A stretch of 64,000 bases of DNA from Liopterus haemorrhoidalis (Eukaryota; Arthropoda; Insecta; Coleoptera; Dytiscidae): the NCBI GenBank assembly GCA_963971575.1, contig OZ020611.1, positions 21,559,279 to 21,623,278 on the forward strand, read 5' to 3'. Within the stretch, counting starts at the first letter, position 1. Each line of letters opens with the position of its first letter. This document shows positions 46,041 through 57,652 of the stretch, piece after piece. A model generated the notes under the pieces. That model had not been told where the DNA came from and made no database searches. It saw only the letters and a program-made list of their open reading frames with translations. The position numbers and the translations under genes were made by a program.

Positions 46041-47358
46041 CAAGGTGTCTCAAAAGAAATTTTATATTTAGTGGATCGATTAAAAAAAAAGTAGGCCGTA
46101 TATAGAAAAAATGTTTATTAATTATTAAAATACACTTTTTGGGGATTTATTTCTTAAAAATAATATCGTCTAAATGTAGAACCTCGCGTTCTCGGCACTC
46201 ATTTAATCGAACAGTAAAATTACTTATGATGTCTCGGCAGGTGGACTCAGGGATGGCTGCCATTTTGTGACGGATATTTTCTTTCAAATGCGCCAGTGAA
46301 GTCAGTTTATTGGCGTAAACTTTATATTTAAGATAACCCCATAGGAAAAAGTCCATAGGGGTTAAATCTGGACTGCGTGGAGGCCAATTTATGTCACCTC
46401 TCCGGGAGATCAATTTGCCTGAGAAAATTTCACGAACACGTGGCAGAGACATATTGGACGTGTGTGAAGTTGCTCCGTCCTGTTGGAACCATGTTCTTTG
46501 GTTATAGCCAGGAAAGTTTTGCAGTTCAGGTACCAAGAAGTTGTCTAACATCTCCACATAACGCTCTGAATTCACTGTAACTGCACGCCCCCTTTCGTCT
46601 TCAAAAAAGTAAGGGCCGATAATTCCTCGCGCCGACATCGCAGCCCATACGGTCACTTTAGGCGAATGTAGGGGTTTCTGATGTTTGCGTTTCGGATTCG
46701 TTGCACTCCAGTAGTGGCAGTTCTGCTTATTTACGTGGCCATTAAGATGAAAATGAGCTTCATCCGAAAACAAAATGTTGGTAAACGTTGAAAATCGCTC
46801 AATCACCTGATTTACGAAATTAAGCCTCTGACTGGCATCTTGGGGCTTTAATTCTTGGACCAATTGAATTTTGTAGGGGTGCAGCTTTAGGTCTTTGGGC
46901 ATAATGCGATGTAATGATGATCTATGCACATTTAAAGCACTTGCGCGCTTCCGAATTGAAAGGTTCGGGTCGTCACGAACAGACTGATTAACATTCTCCA
47001 CGTTTTCTACCGTTCTTGATGACCTAGGTCTCCCGGATTTTGATTTATCCAGCGTTGTACCAATTGCGTTGTCTCTTCAAACTTTTTAACCCAATGTCGA
47101 ATGAGAGGAATGCTTGGCGCATCATTTAAGTGGCGAAAACCTCGAATTATGCAGAATTTTCTACGCGCTACAGTCGCCGAATCACCGTTTTTGTAAAACT
47201 CTCGCACGCATAACGCGCGGTCTGCTCCCGAGAAACGCTCCATATCGACTGAATTCCCAAGAGCCAGGCTACCGATTGACATAACCCCCGCGCCCCTCGG
47301 ATGCGTTGCGTTTACGCAGTAAGCTATATAAATATAAAATTTCTTTTGAGACACCTTG
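46041..47358 (-). mobile_element. rosa-like (DD41D) Tc1/mariner-group element, copy A
   Basis: 1318 bp with inverted ends CAAGGTGTCTCAAAAGAAAT on both sides and TA duplications (46039-46040, 47359-47360). Same family and about 95% similar by eye to the copy at 53694-55810, in opposite orientation. Carries one transposase gene. In CFAP61 intron 4, ending 359 bp before exon 5. Confidence 0.92.
46147..47250 (-). pseudogene. DD41D transposase, copy A
   Basis: The likely start is the Met of MERFSGADRALCVREFYKNG (47250 or so). HTH region: FRHLNDAPSIPLIRHWVKKF. Frame is lost after KFEET by a small insertion relative to copy B, and regained at NVNQSVRDDPNLSIRKRASA. Catalytic region: FSDEAHFHLNG (first Asp), WFQQDGATSHT (second), RSPDLTPMDFFLWGYL (third), with 41 residues between the last two, the signature of the rosa group. 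From 47001 to the stop at 46147 the frame is open (284 codons). All three catalytic residues intact; one frameshift inactivates it. Confidence 0.9.
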
Positions 47359-47717
47359 TATATAAATATAAAAGGTTTTGGAAACTCACAAATATATTTA
47401 AGAAATTACAGAAAATTATTTTCCGATATCTATTATTCCTGCTAAATTATTGAACAATAACATTTTTACAATTAAAAATATCCTATTAGATAGAAAAAAA
47501 ATCGCTGGATATTCCGATATATAGATTGTTACTAATTTTATCTCAGATTGTTAGTTTTGTATAGGAAACTTATAGCCTGTAGGAGTTATGGTACATTTGT
47601 GTTGTGCTTGGCCACTAACATTATGCATTATGCGTTAACATTATGAATTAAGCGTTGTCTATTAAAACATGAGCTATGAATGAAGCTTAATATGTACCGT
47701 TAATTTTGAATTTTCAG

Positions 47718-47971
47718 AGAGCCGTACCACAGTCTCGATCAACTTATCCACACGAACTGTATCTTTTACACAAAAATGCCATTAAACCAGATTTAATTGT
47801 TCGAGAAGCGCGTACGAGAGACAGATCTCAAATAGAAGAATTGATAAATGCTTTGGAAACACAGGAAATGGTTAGAAAACAAGCACTTCAACATGTTTAT
47901 AATCCAAGAAGCAAATATCAGACTTATGTAATGCTTAATTATTCAGTTATAGTCGCATTTGCAGTACTCCA
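47718..47971 (+). CDS. CFAP61 exon 5 of those visible
   Basis: Acceptor ttttcag, phase 0; donor cca|gtaagt, phase 2. Reads RAVPQSRSTYPHELYLLHKN, AIKPDLIVREARTRDRSQIE, ELINALETQEMVRKQALQHV, YNPRSKYQTYVMLNYSVIVA, FAVL. Joins exon 4 as HFV|RAVPQ, matching the CFAP61 stretch 'NFVRVVP...PHELYVLHR' and the following acetyltransferase-like strand-helix pattern. Flanked on both sides by inverted DD41D elements (46041-47358 and 53694-55810). Confidence 0.92.
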
Positions 47972-48269
47972 GTAAGTACTATTTGGTCCTCAATCTTTTC
48001 TTGTTGTCACTGACCTTTCTTCAGCATACCTATCACCATTAAAAATAGTTTACCTCAAGGCTTCATGTCGGCTCCTCTGCTGCTCATTTAGTTCAGGAAA
48101 TACGTAGTTTTCGAAAGAAAGTTTTGTAGGAGTTTTGGAAATGTCATGTAAAGCAGTTTTCAAGGTCATATTTTACAACTTTTTTTGCATATATCTCCGT
48201 TCCACTGCACAAAAAATATTTGAAAATACAATTATTAAATACAAAAACTACAAAAAAACACCTAAATTA
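47972..48269. other. Unassigned intron sequence
   Basis: Contains a short phrase that translates SLPQGFMSAPLLL, like RT motif 3, but too short to call. Confidence 0.4.
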
Positions 48270-51160
48270 AATGTTCAAAATACCACCATTAACTTGTAAA
48301 CAAAAAGTAAGGCGATCATAAAAATTATTTAAAACATTTATTATTTGCCCTTGTGGGATAGTGTTTGATGCCTGCATGATTCTATTTTGTAAGTCCTTGA
48401 TGCTCCTTACTTCTCCATCATATAATTTTGCTTTAAGATATCCCCAATTAAAAAAAATGGTTTGGTGATAAATCCGGAGATCGTGCTGGCAATGTATCGT
48501 CCCTCCTCTCCCAATTCAACTGTTGGGAAATTCCCTGTTCAAGTAGTCCCTTACTCGCTTGGAATAGTGCACTTGAGCTCCATCTTGCTGGTACCATATT
48601 TGACCAGCAAAATTTAATTTTCTTAAAGCAGCTATTATGTGATTTTGTAATAATGCCAAGTATTTATCCGCATTGAGGTTACCATCAATGAAAAAGGGTT
48701 CTATTATTTTATTTTTTATTTTTATTTCATTTATTAGGCCAATCCAACAGGACAAGATGTCCCAATTACAGGTTTGGCACTACATACTACACAAAATTAC
48801 AAAAACTAAAAAATCATCTGTAGTATAAACTTAAGGCTAGAATCTTATTAAAATTACATAAAGAAATTACATAAAGAATTGATGTATAATTAAATCAAAT
48901 TTGAAATTTGCTTTTTAAAACTTACAAGTGACGTGCTGAATATGTCTGGAAAACCAGGAAGATCAGAGTAAAAGTTATACAAAATAGATACTCTATTCAT
49001 ACTAGAGTTTAAATAATAGTTATTCCGAGTTGGTGCCACAGAAAAAAGTTCAAAATTTCTAATTGAGTAGTTAGGTGCCCTTAACGAGATTTTGTGAACT
49101 AGTTCCAAACAATCTACCAAACCATTCATAATCTTGTACAAGAATACTAGATCCGTTGTTTTACGTCGTTTTTCAAGTTGCTGTAAATTAACATTGAAAG
49201 TAGGAAATTTTCTATTCATGAAATAAATAAATTTATTTTGTACAGCTTGAATTCTGTTAAGATAGACAAAATACTGGGGGGACCAACAAATGGTTGCAAA
49301 TTCAAGCTGACTTCTAACCAGCGTTTTATAGAGTGTCATAACAGACAGAGGATTTTGAAAACAGCGGCATGAACGTATAAGAAAACCTAACGTTTTGTAT
49401 GCTTTTTTGACTACAGTATCAATATGCATATCAAGTATTAACTTGCTGTCCAGAATGACACCAAGATCTCTAATATTGTCAACAGTGCTAATGGCTGTAC
49501 CCCCTATATGATAATTGACATCAAAAAAGCTTCGATTCCTTCCAAATGTAATCTTATGACATTTTTTTAGGTTTAAAGTTAAATTATTATCTAGACAATA
49601 TTGGTCGAGTCTATCGAGATCAGATTGAAGTTTATGACAATCATCGGTATGTCTAATCGGGTAAAAAATTTTCATGTCGTCCGCATAAAATAAATATTTG
49701 CAGAACTTAAAACATGTTATTATATCATTAATAAACAAATTGAATAACAATGGGGCCAAGTGTGAACCTTGTGGAACACCGGAAGTGCAATGTATCCACT
49801 CAGAACTGAAGCCATTAACGAGGACAGATTGCAGTCTATTTGTTAAATATGATGAAAACCATCTTAATGGATTTCCGTGGACACCACAATTTTGAAGTTT
49901 TCGCATAAGTATTAGATGATCTATTTTATCAAAAGCTTTGCTGTAGTCTGTGTATATTGCAACAACTTGTGAGTAATTTTCCATTGACTCTAAAATAAAA
50001 TCGGTAAACAGGGTAAGATTTGTATCCACTGACCTGCCAGGGAAGAAGCCATGTTACTCTGGTATTAAAAGCGGTTTTACATTTGAGAACAGTGTCTTGT
50101 ATATGATTTTTTCTAAAATTTTTTCAAAAACATTGTGTTTAGATACCGGCCGATAGTTCTCAACTACATCTTTACTGCCACTTTTAAATATCGGGACAAC
50201 AAATGCCCTCTTCCATGCAGTAGGACACTCACCTTCAGACAAAGATGTATTATAAATTAGAGTCAATGGCAATGCTAAAGTAGAAGCACAATTTTTTACA
50301 AATATGCTAGGAATTCCATCCGGACCTGCCCCTTTACTAATATCGAGACTCTCCATCATACTCAGCACCTCATTAACATTTGTGGATATATCAGATACAG
50401 AAACATTATGTTCAAGACAGAGATTTTTATCAAATTTTATTTCAGAACATGAAATGGTAGATTTATTAGAATAGACCAATTTAAAATAATCGGAGAAAAA
50501 CGTACAGATATCTTCACCACTGTTTGCAACAGAAGCTTTGTATTTCCCACACATTATGTGTGTTCCTATTATGGCTGCCCACACATTTAATTTTTGTTGC
50601 CTTTGCATATGTGAAGCATTAAATAAATGTTAATTTTCTCGACTGCAATACCTAAAATTTTGGCGGTGCACCTCACCATATAAAATAAAAGTTGCTTCGT
50701 CGGTAAATAAAATTCTTTGGAGGATAATAGGGTTGGTATCAATTTTTTCGAAAATATAAAGCAAAAGTCTATTCGTACTGCCGCATCTCTTTCTAAAAGT
50801 TCTTGATGATTTTGAAATTTGGAAGACCGGTATTTTTCACCCTTAAGAGATCTGTAAGAGCTCTATATGACTTACTCACAGATACGGTTTGAGCGATTAA
50901 TTTAGTAGATGTACAGTTATTACTTTCAACTTCGAAAGAAATTTATGATTTCTTTCCTTCAGTCAGTTCGTTTCCTTCTTGTATGATTCAAATTGAGGCA
51001 TTCATGGCGTTTAAATTTGGTAACAAGCCTCAATATTGAGAGGGTTTTGGTATAGGGCGATTCGGATAAGTAGCACTGAACATAGCAGAAACTTCTCTCA
51101 AACTTATCTGAGAATTGTACCGAGTTACAAGCATGATTTTTTCTTCACTTGTGTACATTT
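48270..51160 (-). pseudogene. Second DD41D-type transposase lineage, split by a LINE
   Basis: N-terminal part: MYTSEEKIMLVTRYNSQISL and EVSAMFSATYPNRPIPKPS (51160-51020). Middle: RQQKLNVWAAIIGTHI up to about 50549, then, after the LINE, IEPFFIDGNLNADKYLALLQ, WYQQDGAQVHYSKRVRDYLN and, across a frame change, LPARSPDLSPNHFF. Distance from the second Asp to the third position is again 41, but that position reads Asn here. Removing the LINE gives GTHIIEPFFIDGN, a natural transposase phrase. Stops and frameshifts throughout the N-terminal half. Terminal repeats not found. Clearly different from copies A and B. Confidence 0.78.
48735..50549 (-). mobile_element. Jockey-like LINE, 5'-truncated, nested
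   Basis: 1.8-kb minus-strand LINE inserted in the transposase above. ATAAT or a little more is repeated at both junctions as target duplication. RT frame: 184 codons (50608-50057) including LDISKGAGPDGIPSIFVKNC and NYRPVS, one in-frame TAA at 50054-50056 replacing the expected Gln before HGFFPGRSVDTNLT, then 379 codons to a stop at 48890 with KAFDKIDH, SGVPQGSHLAPLLFNLFIND, the catalytic FYADDMKIF and jockey-type tail. The first residues of the frame belong to the host transposase. A single nonsense codon in ~560 indicates a recent insertion. Confidence 0.9.
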
Positions 51161-51349
51161 TTTTGAATGAAAAAGATACACTTAAATCGCCTATGTTGCA
51201 AATTAAAAGAAACGCAATTTTACATTGCTGTCAGATTTCAATTACCATAGTAACGATAATACCTATATTGCAGGATAAAAGAAATTCACTGTATTTCTTT
51301 CTAATTTTACAGTGAAACAGAGATATTTGTGAAGCAAAAACATTTATGC

Positions 51350-51807
51350 TTGGTTTATATACGGAACAAGAATAAGGAATAGGAAATAAGAATAGTACAC
51401 AAGATGTTAAAACATGACTGGACCGTATATCGGTTTATGTAGGAATGAAATTTAACTTAAACATAAGAATAGTTGGTAACATTCAACTTCTATTCTTATT
51501 TCAAGAATAAGACACGATAAGCCTGTGCACAGCAATCAAAATGTCGGCCGTAATAAAGTTTGTTCAACAGATGTTTTTCAGTTGTGATCAGAGGGTTGTA
51601 AACAACAATAAAATGTTTTTATTATTTTTATTTATTCTTCTTGTAAGTTTTAAGAACCTCTCAAGTGACAAACGTTAAACACAGGCCAACGCAAGTACGC
51701 AGGCGCAGCGACGAAATGTTATGTCCTATATAAACGGTTTAATATTTTTTATTCTTGTGTACTATTCTTATTTCCTATTCCTTATTCTTGTTCCGTATAT
51801 AAACCAA
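51350..51807. mobile_element. MITE with ~55-bp inverted ends
   Basis: TTGGTTTATATACGGAACAA and the following ~35 bp (rich in 'ggaataggaaataagaata') recur inverted at 51757-51807 with one or two differences. 458 bp, no coding capacity. The target duplication is not obvious. In CFAP61 intron 5. Confidence 0.8.
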
Positions 51808-52447
51808 CCATTAACTTCAAGTTTTTTTAGATTTTTTTTTTTTGGTCGTAATTCCTTCAGAATCATTAGTAGCAAAGTATGACCTCGAAAACAGGATTTC
51901 AAGACCTATTTGTCCCACTAATTTCAAAAATTCCTGCAAACCACTGTTTTGAACACCAATTTCCTCACCAGGAACTAATAATTGGTTATAGAAAATTGTA
52001 AAATATGTAATCGTAAATTTATTAGAAGAATTGTAACCAGAACCCCCAGATGGATACTCTTGGAATGGAAATCTCGTGACAAATTTCTTAAATCATATAT
52101 CCACGTAGGTTTTGTCAACAACACTGTTTAATTGCTACAAGTTGACCGACTACATGACATTCATTCTACACACGTTTCAATTTGCTTCACGATTTAACTG
52201 TCCGCACTTGGTTTCTTCCGATATCCTTCATGCCCAACTTTAAGCCCAACTCAACCTGCAACTTACGCTACACATAAGCCAATCGGTCAGTCTAATCTGT
52301 TAAATGCATGGTCTGCGCCAGCGTTTCCCAACCTTTTTTGGCTCGCGTACCATTTGGTAGTACATCACGCTAAATTATACCACTTCGTAAAAATGATTGT
52401 ATTTCGTTTATTTATTTACTTAGTAGATATAATAGTAGATAGAAACA

Positions 52448-52488
52448 AAATATGACAAAATAGTAGAATCTACTATTTTGTCATATTT
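52448..52488. repeat. Perfect 20-bp inverted repeat, 1-nt spacer
   Basis: Arms 52448-52467 and 52469-52488 (aaatatgacaaaatagtaga and complement). Confidence 0.95.
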
Positions 52489-52736
52489 CGTTTAGTAATA
52501 AATGGTTTTAATAAAAACACAGAATTATAAAAAACCAATTAATATATTTTCTATATTTTTATTATTATAATCATTATTATTCTAATCAAATATTTTTATA
52601 AAATAAATTTAGTGAGATCCTTGTGCTTGTTTCGAAGAATATAATTTTTTGAAATTTGGTTCAAAAGATGCGACGTATACCCTTAAGTCTACAGCTGCGT
52701 TCAATCTGTTTCGATACTTATTATTATTATTTTTTT

Positions 52737-53105
52737 TTAAATATATGAAGAAAAAGCTCTTTCCACTAATTCTGTACTATTAAACGGTAATAATAATTTA
52801 AGAGCTTTCTCAGAAAGTTGTTCATATTCTTTACCAATGTTTAACCAAAAATTAATTAGATTGTGTTGTTTGAATTCTACTTGTAAAGTTCTGTCACATG
52901 ATAATTGTATTAAATTTTCTTTATCTTTTACTGATAATGATGTAGCTTTTTCTAAATTTTCTTCATAGAAGGGGTTTGAAATCCAATTATCATTTGTGTT
53001 TTCGGGTTTTGGAAAATACTCCATGAAAGACAATTTTAATCCTGTTAAATGTGCTATTATATTTTCTCGTATATCTTGAGACAGACTAACCTTATTTTCA
53101 AACAA
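52737..53105 (-). pseudogene. hAT transposase C-terminal remnant (ZBED5-like group)
   Basis: FENKVSLSQDIRENIIAHLT, ENLEKATSLSVKDKENLIQL, VEFKQHNLINFWLNIGKEYE, QLSEKALKLLLPFNSTELVE, RAFSSYI. The end matches the hAT dimerisation region ('FW......YP.L...A...L.PF.TT.LCE..FS'). The catalytic N-terminal portion is deleted. Confidence 0.82.
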
Positions 53106-54064
53106 AAAATATATGTAGAGTTTCGAATACTTCCGGTTGATTGTTTTCGATACACTGTTTCCAAAAATCTAATTTCTTAATCATACTTTCAATTTTATCA
53201 TTAACATTAAAGATCGCTATCAAGCTGTTCTGAAGGGTCAAATTTATTTATTTATTTTTATTTTTTTATATCCGCCATTATTGATTATTTTTCGTGTATC
53301 ACCAACCAGCATTTCGCGTACCACCAGTGGTACGCGTACCACAGGTTGGGAACGCTGGTCTACGCCAATGATGGCGAAATTATGATCTGCGGGTCACTCT
53401 GTGACTCGTATGACGATTTCAAATAATCCGTGCCAAAGAAGATATTTGCACTTCTAAAGATTCTAAAGAGAGATTCTAATATAACTAATGTTGGGTCTAA
53501 GCGAGCGCATTTACAAAACAGAACAGAAAAATCTACAAATATGATAATAATAGCGAGATGGAATTCAGCTATTACCTGTTATATACTTGTATTATACATG
53601 TCAACCCAAGCTCGGGTAGAGTTAACGAGATTAGCAGGGGTTTCACACTAATACTTACTCTCTAAAGCGGCACATTTTTATTTACGCATTATACAAGGTG
53701 TCTCAAAAGAAATTTTATATTTATTTAGCTTACTGCGTGAACGCAACGTATCCTAGGGGCGCGGGGGTTATGTCAATCGGTAGCCTGGCTCTTGGGAATT
53801 CAGTCGCTATGGAGCATTTCTCGGGAGCAGACCACGCGTTATGCGTGCGAGAGTTTTACAAAAACGGTGATTCGGCGACTGTAGCGCGTAGAAAATTCTG
53901 CAGTATTCGAGGTTTTCGTCACTTAAATGATGCGCCAAGCATTCCTCTCATTCGACATTGGGTTAAAAAGTTTGAAGAGACTGGTACAATGCTGGATAAA
54001 TCAAAATCCGGGTGACCTAGGTCATCAAGAACGGTAGAAAACGTGGAGAATGTTAATCAGTCCG

Positions 54065-54118
54065 ACGCTTCCGAATTGAAAGGTTCGGGTCGCCACGAAC
54101 CTTTCAATTCGGAAGCGT
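54065..54118. repeat. Perfect 23-bp inverted repeat, 8-nt loop
   Basis: Arms 54065-54087 and 54096-54118, loop ggtcgcca. Copy A of the element has only the right arm sequence; the left arm is an inverted duplicate that replaced about 14 bp. Direct evidence of a fold-back template switch after the two copies diverged. Confidence 0.95.
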
Positions 54119-54228
54119 GCAAGTGCTTTAAATGTGCATAGATCATCATTACATCGCATTATGCACAAAGACCTAAAGCTGCACCCCTACAAAATTCAAT
54201 TGGTGCAAGAATTAAAGCCCCAAGATGC

Positions 54229-55012
54229 TGTAACGAATCGCGTGGTCCATCAGAAACTGTCACAAACACCCGTCGGGAGAATCCCTTTGAAAGGTATTTC
54301 TTGGGCTTTTTAAAAAGGGTATACTTTTGAGAATTCAAATAATAAAATTTTAGAAATTTTATGTATCTTTAGAAATATATTTTTTAAATGGTTCTTTGTT
54401 CAAGGAGAAATTTATTAGAGAGTTATTGCTTAATAACTCTGAACACTAGCGTCCCCTTGAACAAAGCTAAACCCCTTTTCCACGAATTACCTAGAAACTT
54501 CTTACAAAAACACACGACTCTCTGAAGAGGAGAGCAGATAGTATTCGGGCTTGCTAGTAGTAACATCTAGGTAGTAGCATTCGTAGAGGCACTGTGTCGA
54601 TATTTTCTGGTGGTCTACTCAATTCTGTTTGTTTTATTTTATTAATTCTTTTAAATACATATTAATCTTTTAATCTTTTAAACTATTTGTAAATATTACT
54701 GTTAATAAATTTAATTCATTAATTTTAAACCGTGTTAACGTGTGTAAACCTTCACATTTAAACTTTAGTGAACATTTAAGATCCAAACTTAAATACAAGA
54801 TGCCTGTTCAGTCGGTTGGTAAGTACAAATACATATCATTTAATTCACATATCGTAATGATGAACCCTGGATAACACTCACGCCTACTACCCGAACTCCT
54901 TTAGTCAGTAATCTCACTTCAGTTGGAGATTAGACATAATATAATACCACAGGCTCGCTACCTAGTGGACAATAAATGGTACGTCCTAAAGTAACGTTAC
55001 CGGTTCGCTACA
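54229..55012. mobile_element. Solo LTR, 784 bp
   Basis: Begins TGTAACGAATCG and ends CGGTTCGCTACA: the TG...CA ends form a short imperfect inverted repeat. ATGC is duplicated at both sides (54225-54228, 55013-55016), and excising LTR plus one ATGC restores the transposase sequence seen in copy A. No internal retroelement sequence, so it is the product of LTR-LTR recombination. Contains an aataaa polyadenylation-like signal near 54705. 4-bp duplication fits Gypsy-type elements. Confidence 0.9.
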
Positions 55013-56026
55013 ATGCCAGTCAGAGGCTTAATTTCGTAAATCAGGTGATTGAGCGATTTTCAACGTTTACCAACATTTTGTTTTCGGATGAAGCTCATTT
55101 TCATCTTAATGGCCACGTAAATAAGCAGAACTGCCGCTACTGGAGTGCAACGAATCCGAAACGCAAACATCAGAAACCCCTACATTCGCCTAAAGTGACC
55201 GTATGGGCTGCGATGTCGGCGCGAGGAATTATCGGCCCTTACTTTTTTGAAGACGAAAGGGGGCGTGCAGTTACAATGAATTCAGAGCGTTATGTGGAGA
55301 TGTTAGACAACTTCTTGGTACCTGAACTGCAAAACTTTCCTGGCTATAACCAAAGAACATGGTTCCAACAGGACGGAGCAACTTCACACACGTCCAATAT
55401 GTCTCTGCCACGTGTTCGTGAAATTTTCTCAGGCAAATTGATCTCCCGGAGAGGTGACATAAATTGGCCTCCACGTAGTCCAGATTTAACCCCTATGGAC
55501 TTTTTCCTATGGGGTTATCTTAAATCTAAAGTTTACGCCAATAAACCGACTTCACTGGCGCATTTGAAAGAAAATATCCGTCACGAAATGGCAGCCATCC
55601 CTTAGTCCACTTGCCGAGACGTCATCGTAATTTTACTGTTCGATTAAATGAGTGCCGAGAACGCGAGGATCTACATTTAGACGATATTATTCTTTAGAAA
55701 TAAATCCCCAAAAAGTGTATTTTAATAATTAATAAACATTTTTTCTATATACGGCCTACTTTTTTTTTTAATCGATCCACTAAATATAAAATTTCTTTTG
55801 AGACACCTTGTATATTGGATCCGCGCTACACTAGTCATACATTTTACTTGAACTGAATGGAGTCGGATGACGTTCACGTTTTTAATTTCTGAACAATTTA
55901 TTAATATTAATTCTAAAACAAGATCGGTTTGCTAATGTGGACCCATCTTTAAGTAGACAATACATATTCTTATGTCTTCAAAGCCATCATACCTACAAAA
56001 TTCTAAAATGTGTGAATTTTTTATAG

Positions 56027-56243
56027 GGAAGAAATAGATTTTGATTATATTTACTACCGAAGTCACCTTAAAAAGTTACTTAAACCAGAAGTGCATAGAT
56101 ATGACAAAATTGGTATCCTTTTACATGCCGTATACTCGCCAATTTTTCAAAACCATGGTGATTTTTTTCTTACGGAATTACATCGTTTAAGTGACTATTC
56201 CATCATTTTATATAAATTGAAATCTTCAGATATGTCATATACA
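56027..56243 (+). CDS. CFAP61 exon 6 of those visible
   Basis: Acceptor ttttttatag; one base completes the Gln codon of exon 5; donor aca|gtaagt, phase 0. Reads EEIDFDYIYYRSHLKKLLKP, EVHRYDKIGILLHAVYSPIF, QNHGDFFLTELHRLSDYSII, LYKLKSSDMSYT. 'LHAVYSPIFQNHGDFFLTELHRLS' matches CFAP61 'HFALNPIFQHYTKFFLREVLRL', the end of the second acetyltransferase-like part. The acceptor region 55989-56026 resembles the terminus of the Helentron-like repeats. Confidence 0.92.
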
Positions 56244-57350
56244 GTAAGTAACAAAACAACACTGCTCAAAAAAAAAATCGGATACAAAAAAACAGGAACT
56301 GAGAACGAAAAAATGTACATCTTCTTTTAAATTTACACTACAACCAGCTTCTCCAACTATCTAATTTTTCGGACCATAAGACGCACCTTTCTACGCAGAA
56401 AAATCGACTTAAAATTGGGATGCGTCTTATGGTACAGGTGCGTTGTTTAGAAAGTGTTCAACTAAAGGGATAAGATGGAAATTATATTTTGTAATTATAT
56501 ATAATAAAAATTTTTGGAAAAAAATATTATCTACTCTAAAATAACGGATTTCTGTCCAGTCCCCTTAATATTATCATAACAATACCGCTAATTTCCCAAA
56601 ATGTAGGATTATTTTTAGCTTTTTTTTGCATATTTTTCATGATTGCTTATACTCAACAAAAGTTATTAAAAACAATCAGATATTTGGGGGAAATAAGAGA
56701 ACTGAAATTTAAATTATACTTCCAATTTTCAAAACTTTCCACAAAACCGCAGTTTTGAACATCAATTTATCGGTTTTGATTATCATCAAACGTTATAAAC
56801 CTTAAATAAAAAAAAAAATTAATATCCATTTTTTTTTTATTGTTTATTTTCTCTAAGGCAATGTTTCTCAACCTTTTTTTCATTTAAACTTTTGCGAACC
56901 TGTAATATAAAAGGGCTGGTATATAACTGATCAGGATTCAGTCAGAAGAAAAAACTGACTTTAACAGAAAAATAATGACTAGAAAAAATAATGACTTGAT
57001 CGAAAAAAAAAATGTAAACTTGTTCAGAAAATTGAAATTGTCAATAAAATTATTATAAAAAATAAAAGTAAAAAATATTTGATTATAAATATTTCTATCT
57101 TTTTAGGGTTTCGTAGGTATGATCAAGAAACCCCTTTACACCTGGTGCCCAACATTTGATCCCAAGCCGTATCCAGCCTGAAGTTTTCTGAGCTGTCAAG
57201 GTTAAGACAGAGTTTAGTTAGCGGGCTACTAATATATGGATATTAATCATACGAAATCCTAGAAAGAAAGAAATATTAGTAAAGAAATATTTCTTTACTT
57301 TTATTCTTTGAAATATTTTCTGCAACATCATTTGTGATCACATCAATGTT
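56244..57350. other. Unassigned intron sequence
   Basis: AT-rich. A short fragment of a Helentron-like 5' end ('agggtttcgtaggtatgatc') lies at 57106-57125. Nothing else recognised. Confidence 0.5.
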
Positions 57351-57412
57351 TTTAGGGTTTTGTAAGTATGACCACCAAAAAACCCTTATAACGTCACTCA
57401 TGCGTCTGTCTA

Positions 57413-57446
<34 letters not shown>

Positions 57447-57652
57447 AGTCTGTCTGTCTGTCTGTCTGTCTATCTGCCTGTCCGTCTGTCTCTCTGAAGG
57501 GTAGAAATTGTAGCCAAACATAGAAAGTTAAAATTTGGCATGCATGTACAACTTTTTGACCCACATTGAAACCTCTTAATGCGTGTATCAACAAAACAAT
57601 ATTTATTTTTGAAAAAAAAATTCAAATCAATATCCCGAAGGAATTGATTTAA

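Larger units (their letters stand above)
52319..53357. mobile_element. hAT element, internally deleted
   Basis: Inverted ends CAGCGTTTCCCAACC and GGTTGGGAACGCTG, the common hAT type, with 8-bp duplications gtctgcgc (52311-52318) and gtctacgc (53358-53365) differing at one base. Carries a transposase C-terminal remnant on the minus strand and a near-perfect palindrome at 52448-52488. In CFAP61 intron 5. Confidence 0.88.
53810..55700 (+). pseudogene. DD41D transposase, copy B
   Basis: Starts MEHFSGADHALCVREFYKNG; HTH part FRHLNDAPSIPLIRHWVKKF, then DKSKSG and an in-frame TGA at 54013-54015 where copy A has Arg. The region before RKRASALN is disrupted by the hairpin at 54065-54118. The LTR splits the gene within the codons for QDASQRLNF. 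After it, ASQRLNFVNQVIERFSTFTN to AAIP is open with FSDEAHFHLNG, WFQQDGATSHT and SPDLTPMDFFLWGYL intact; a TAG at 55603-55605 follows. The first ~14 residues of the ORF starting at 54976 are LTR sequence, not transposase. Confidence 0.88.
53694..55810 (+). mobile_element. rosa-like (DD41D) element, copy B, with solo LTR inside
   Basis: Same inverted ends and TA duplications as copy A (53692-53693, 55811-55812). 2117 bp long because a 784-bp solo LTR (54229-55012) interrupts it; without the LTR it would be about 1.33 kb. Opposite orientation to copy A. In CFAP61 intron 5. Confidence 0.92.

Noticed and set aside
46377..46580. ORFs antisense to the DD41D genes (also 55271-55474)
   Set aside because: Identical shadow frames opposite the transposase in both copies; no independent support.
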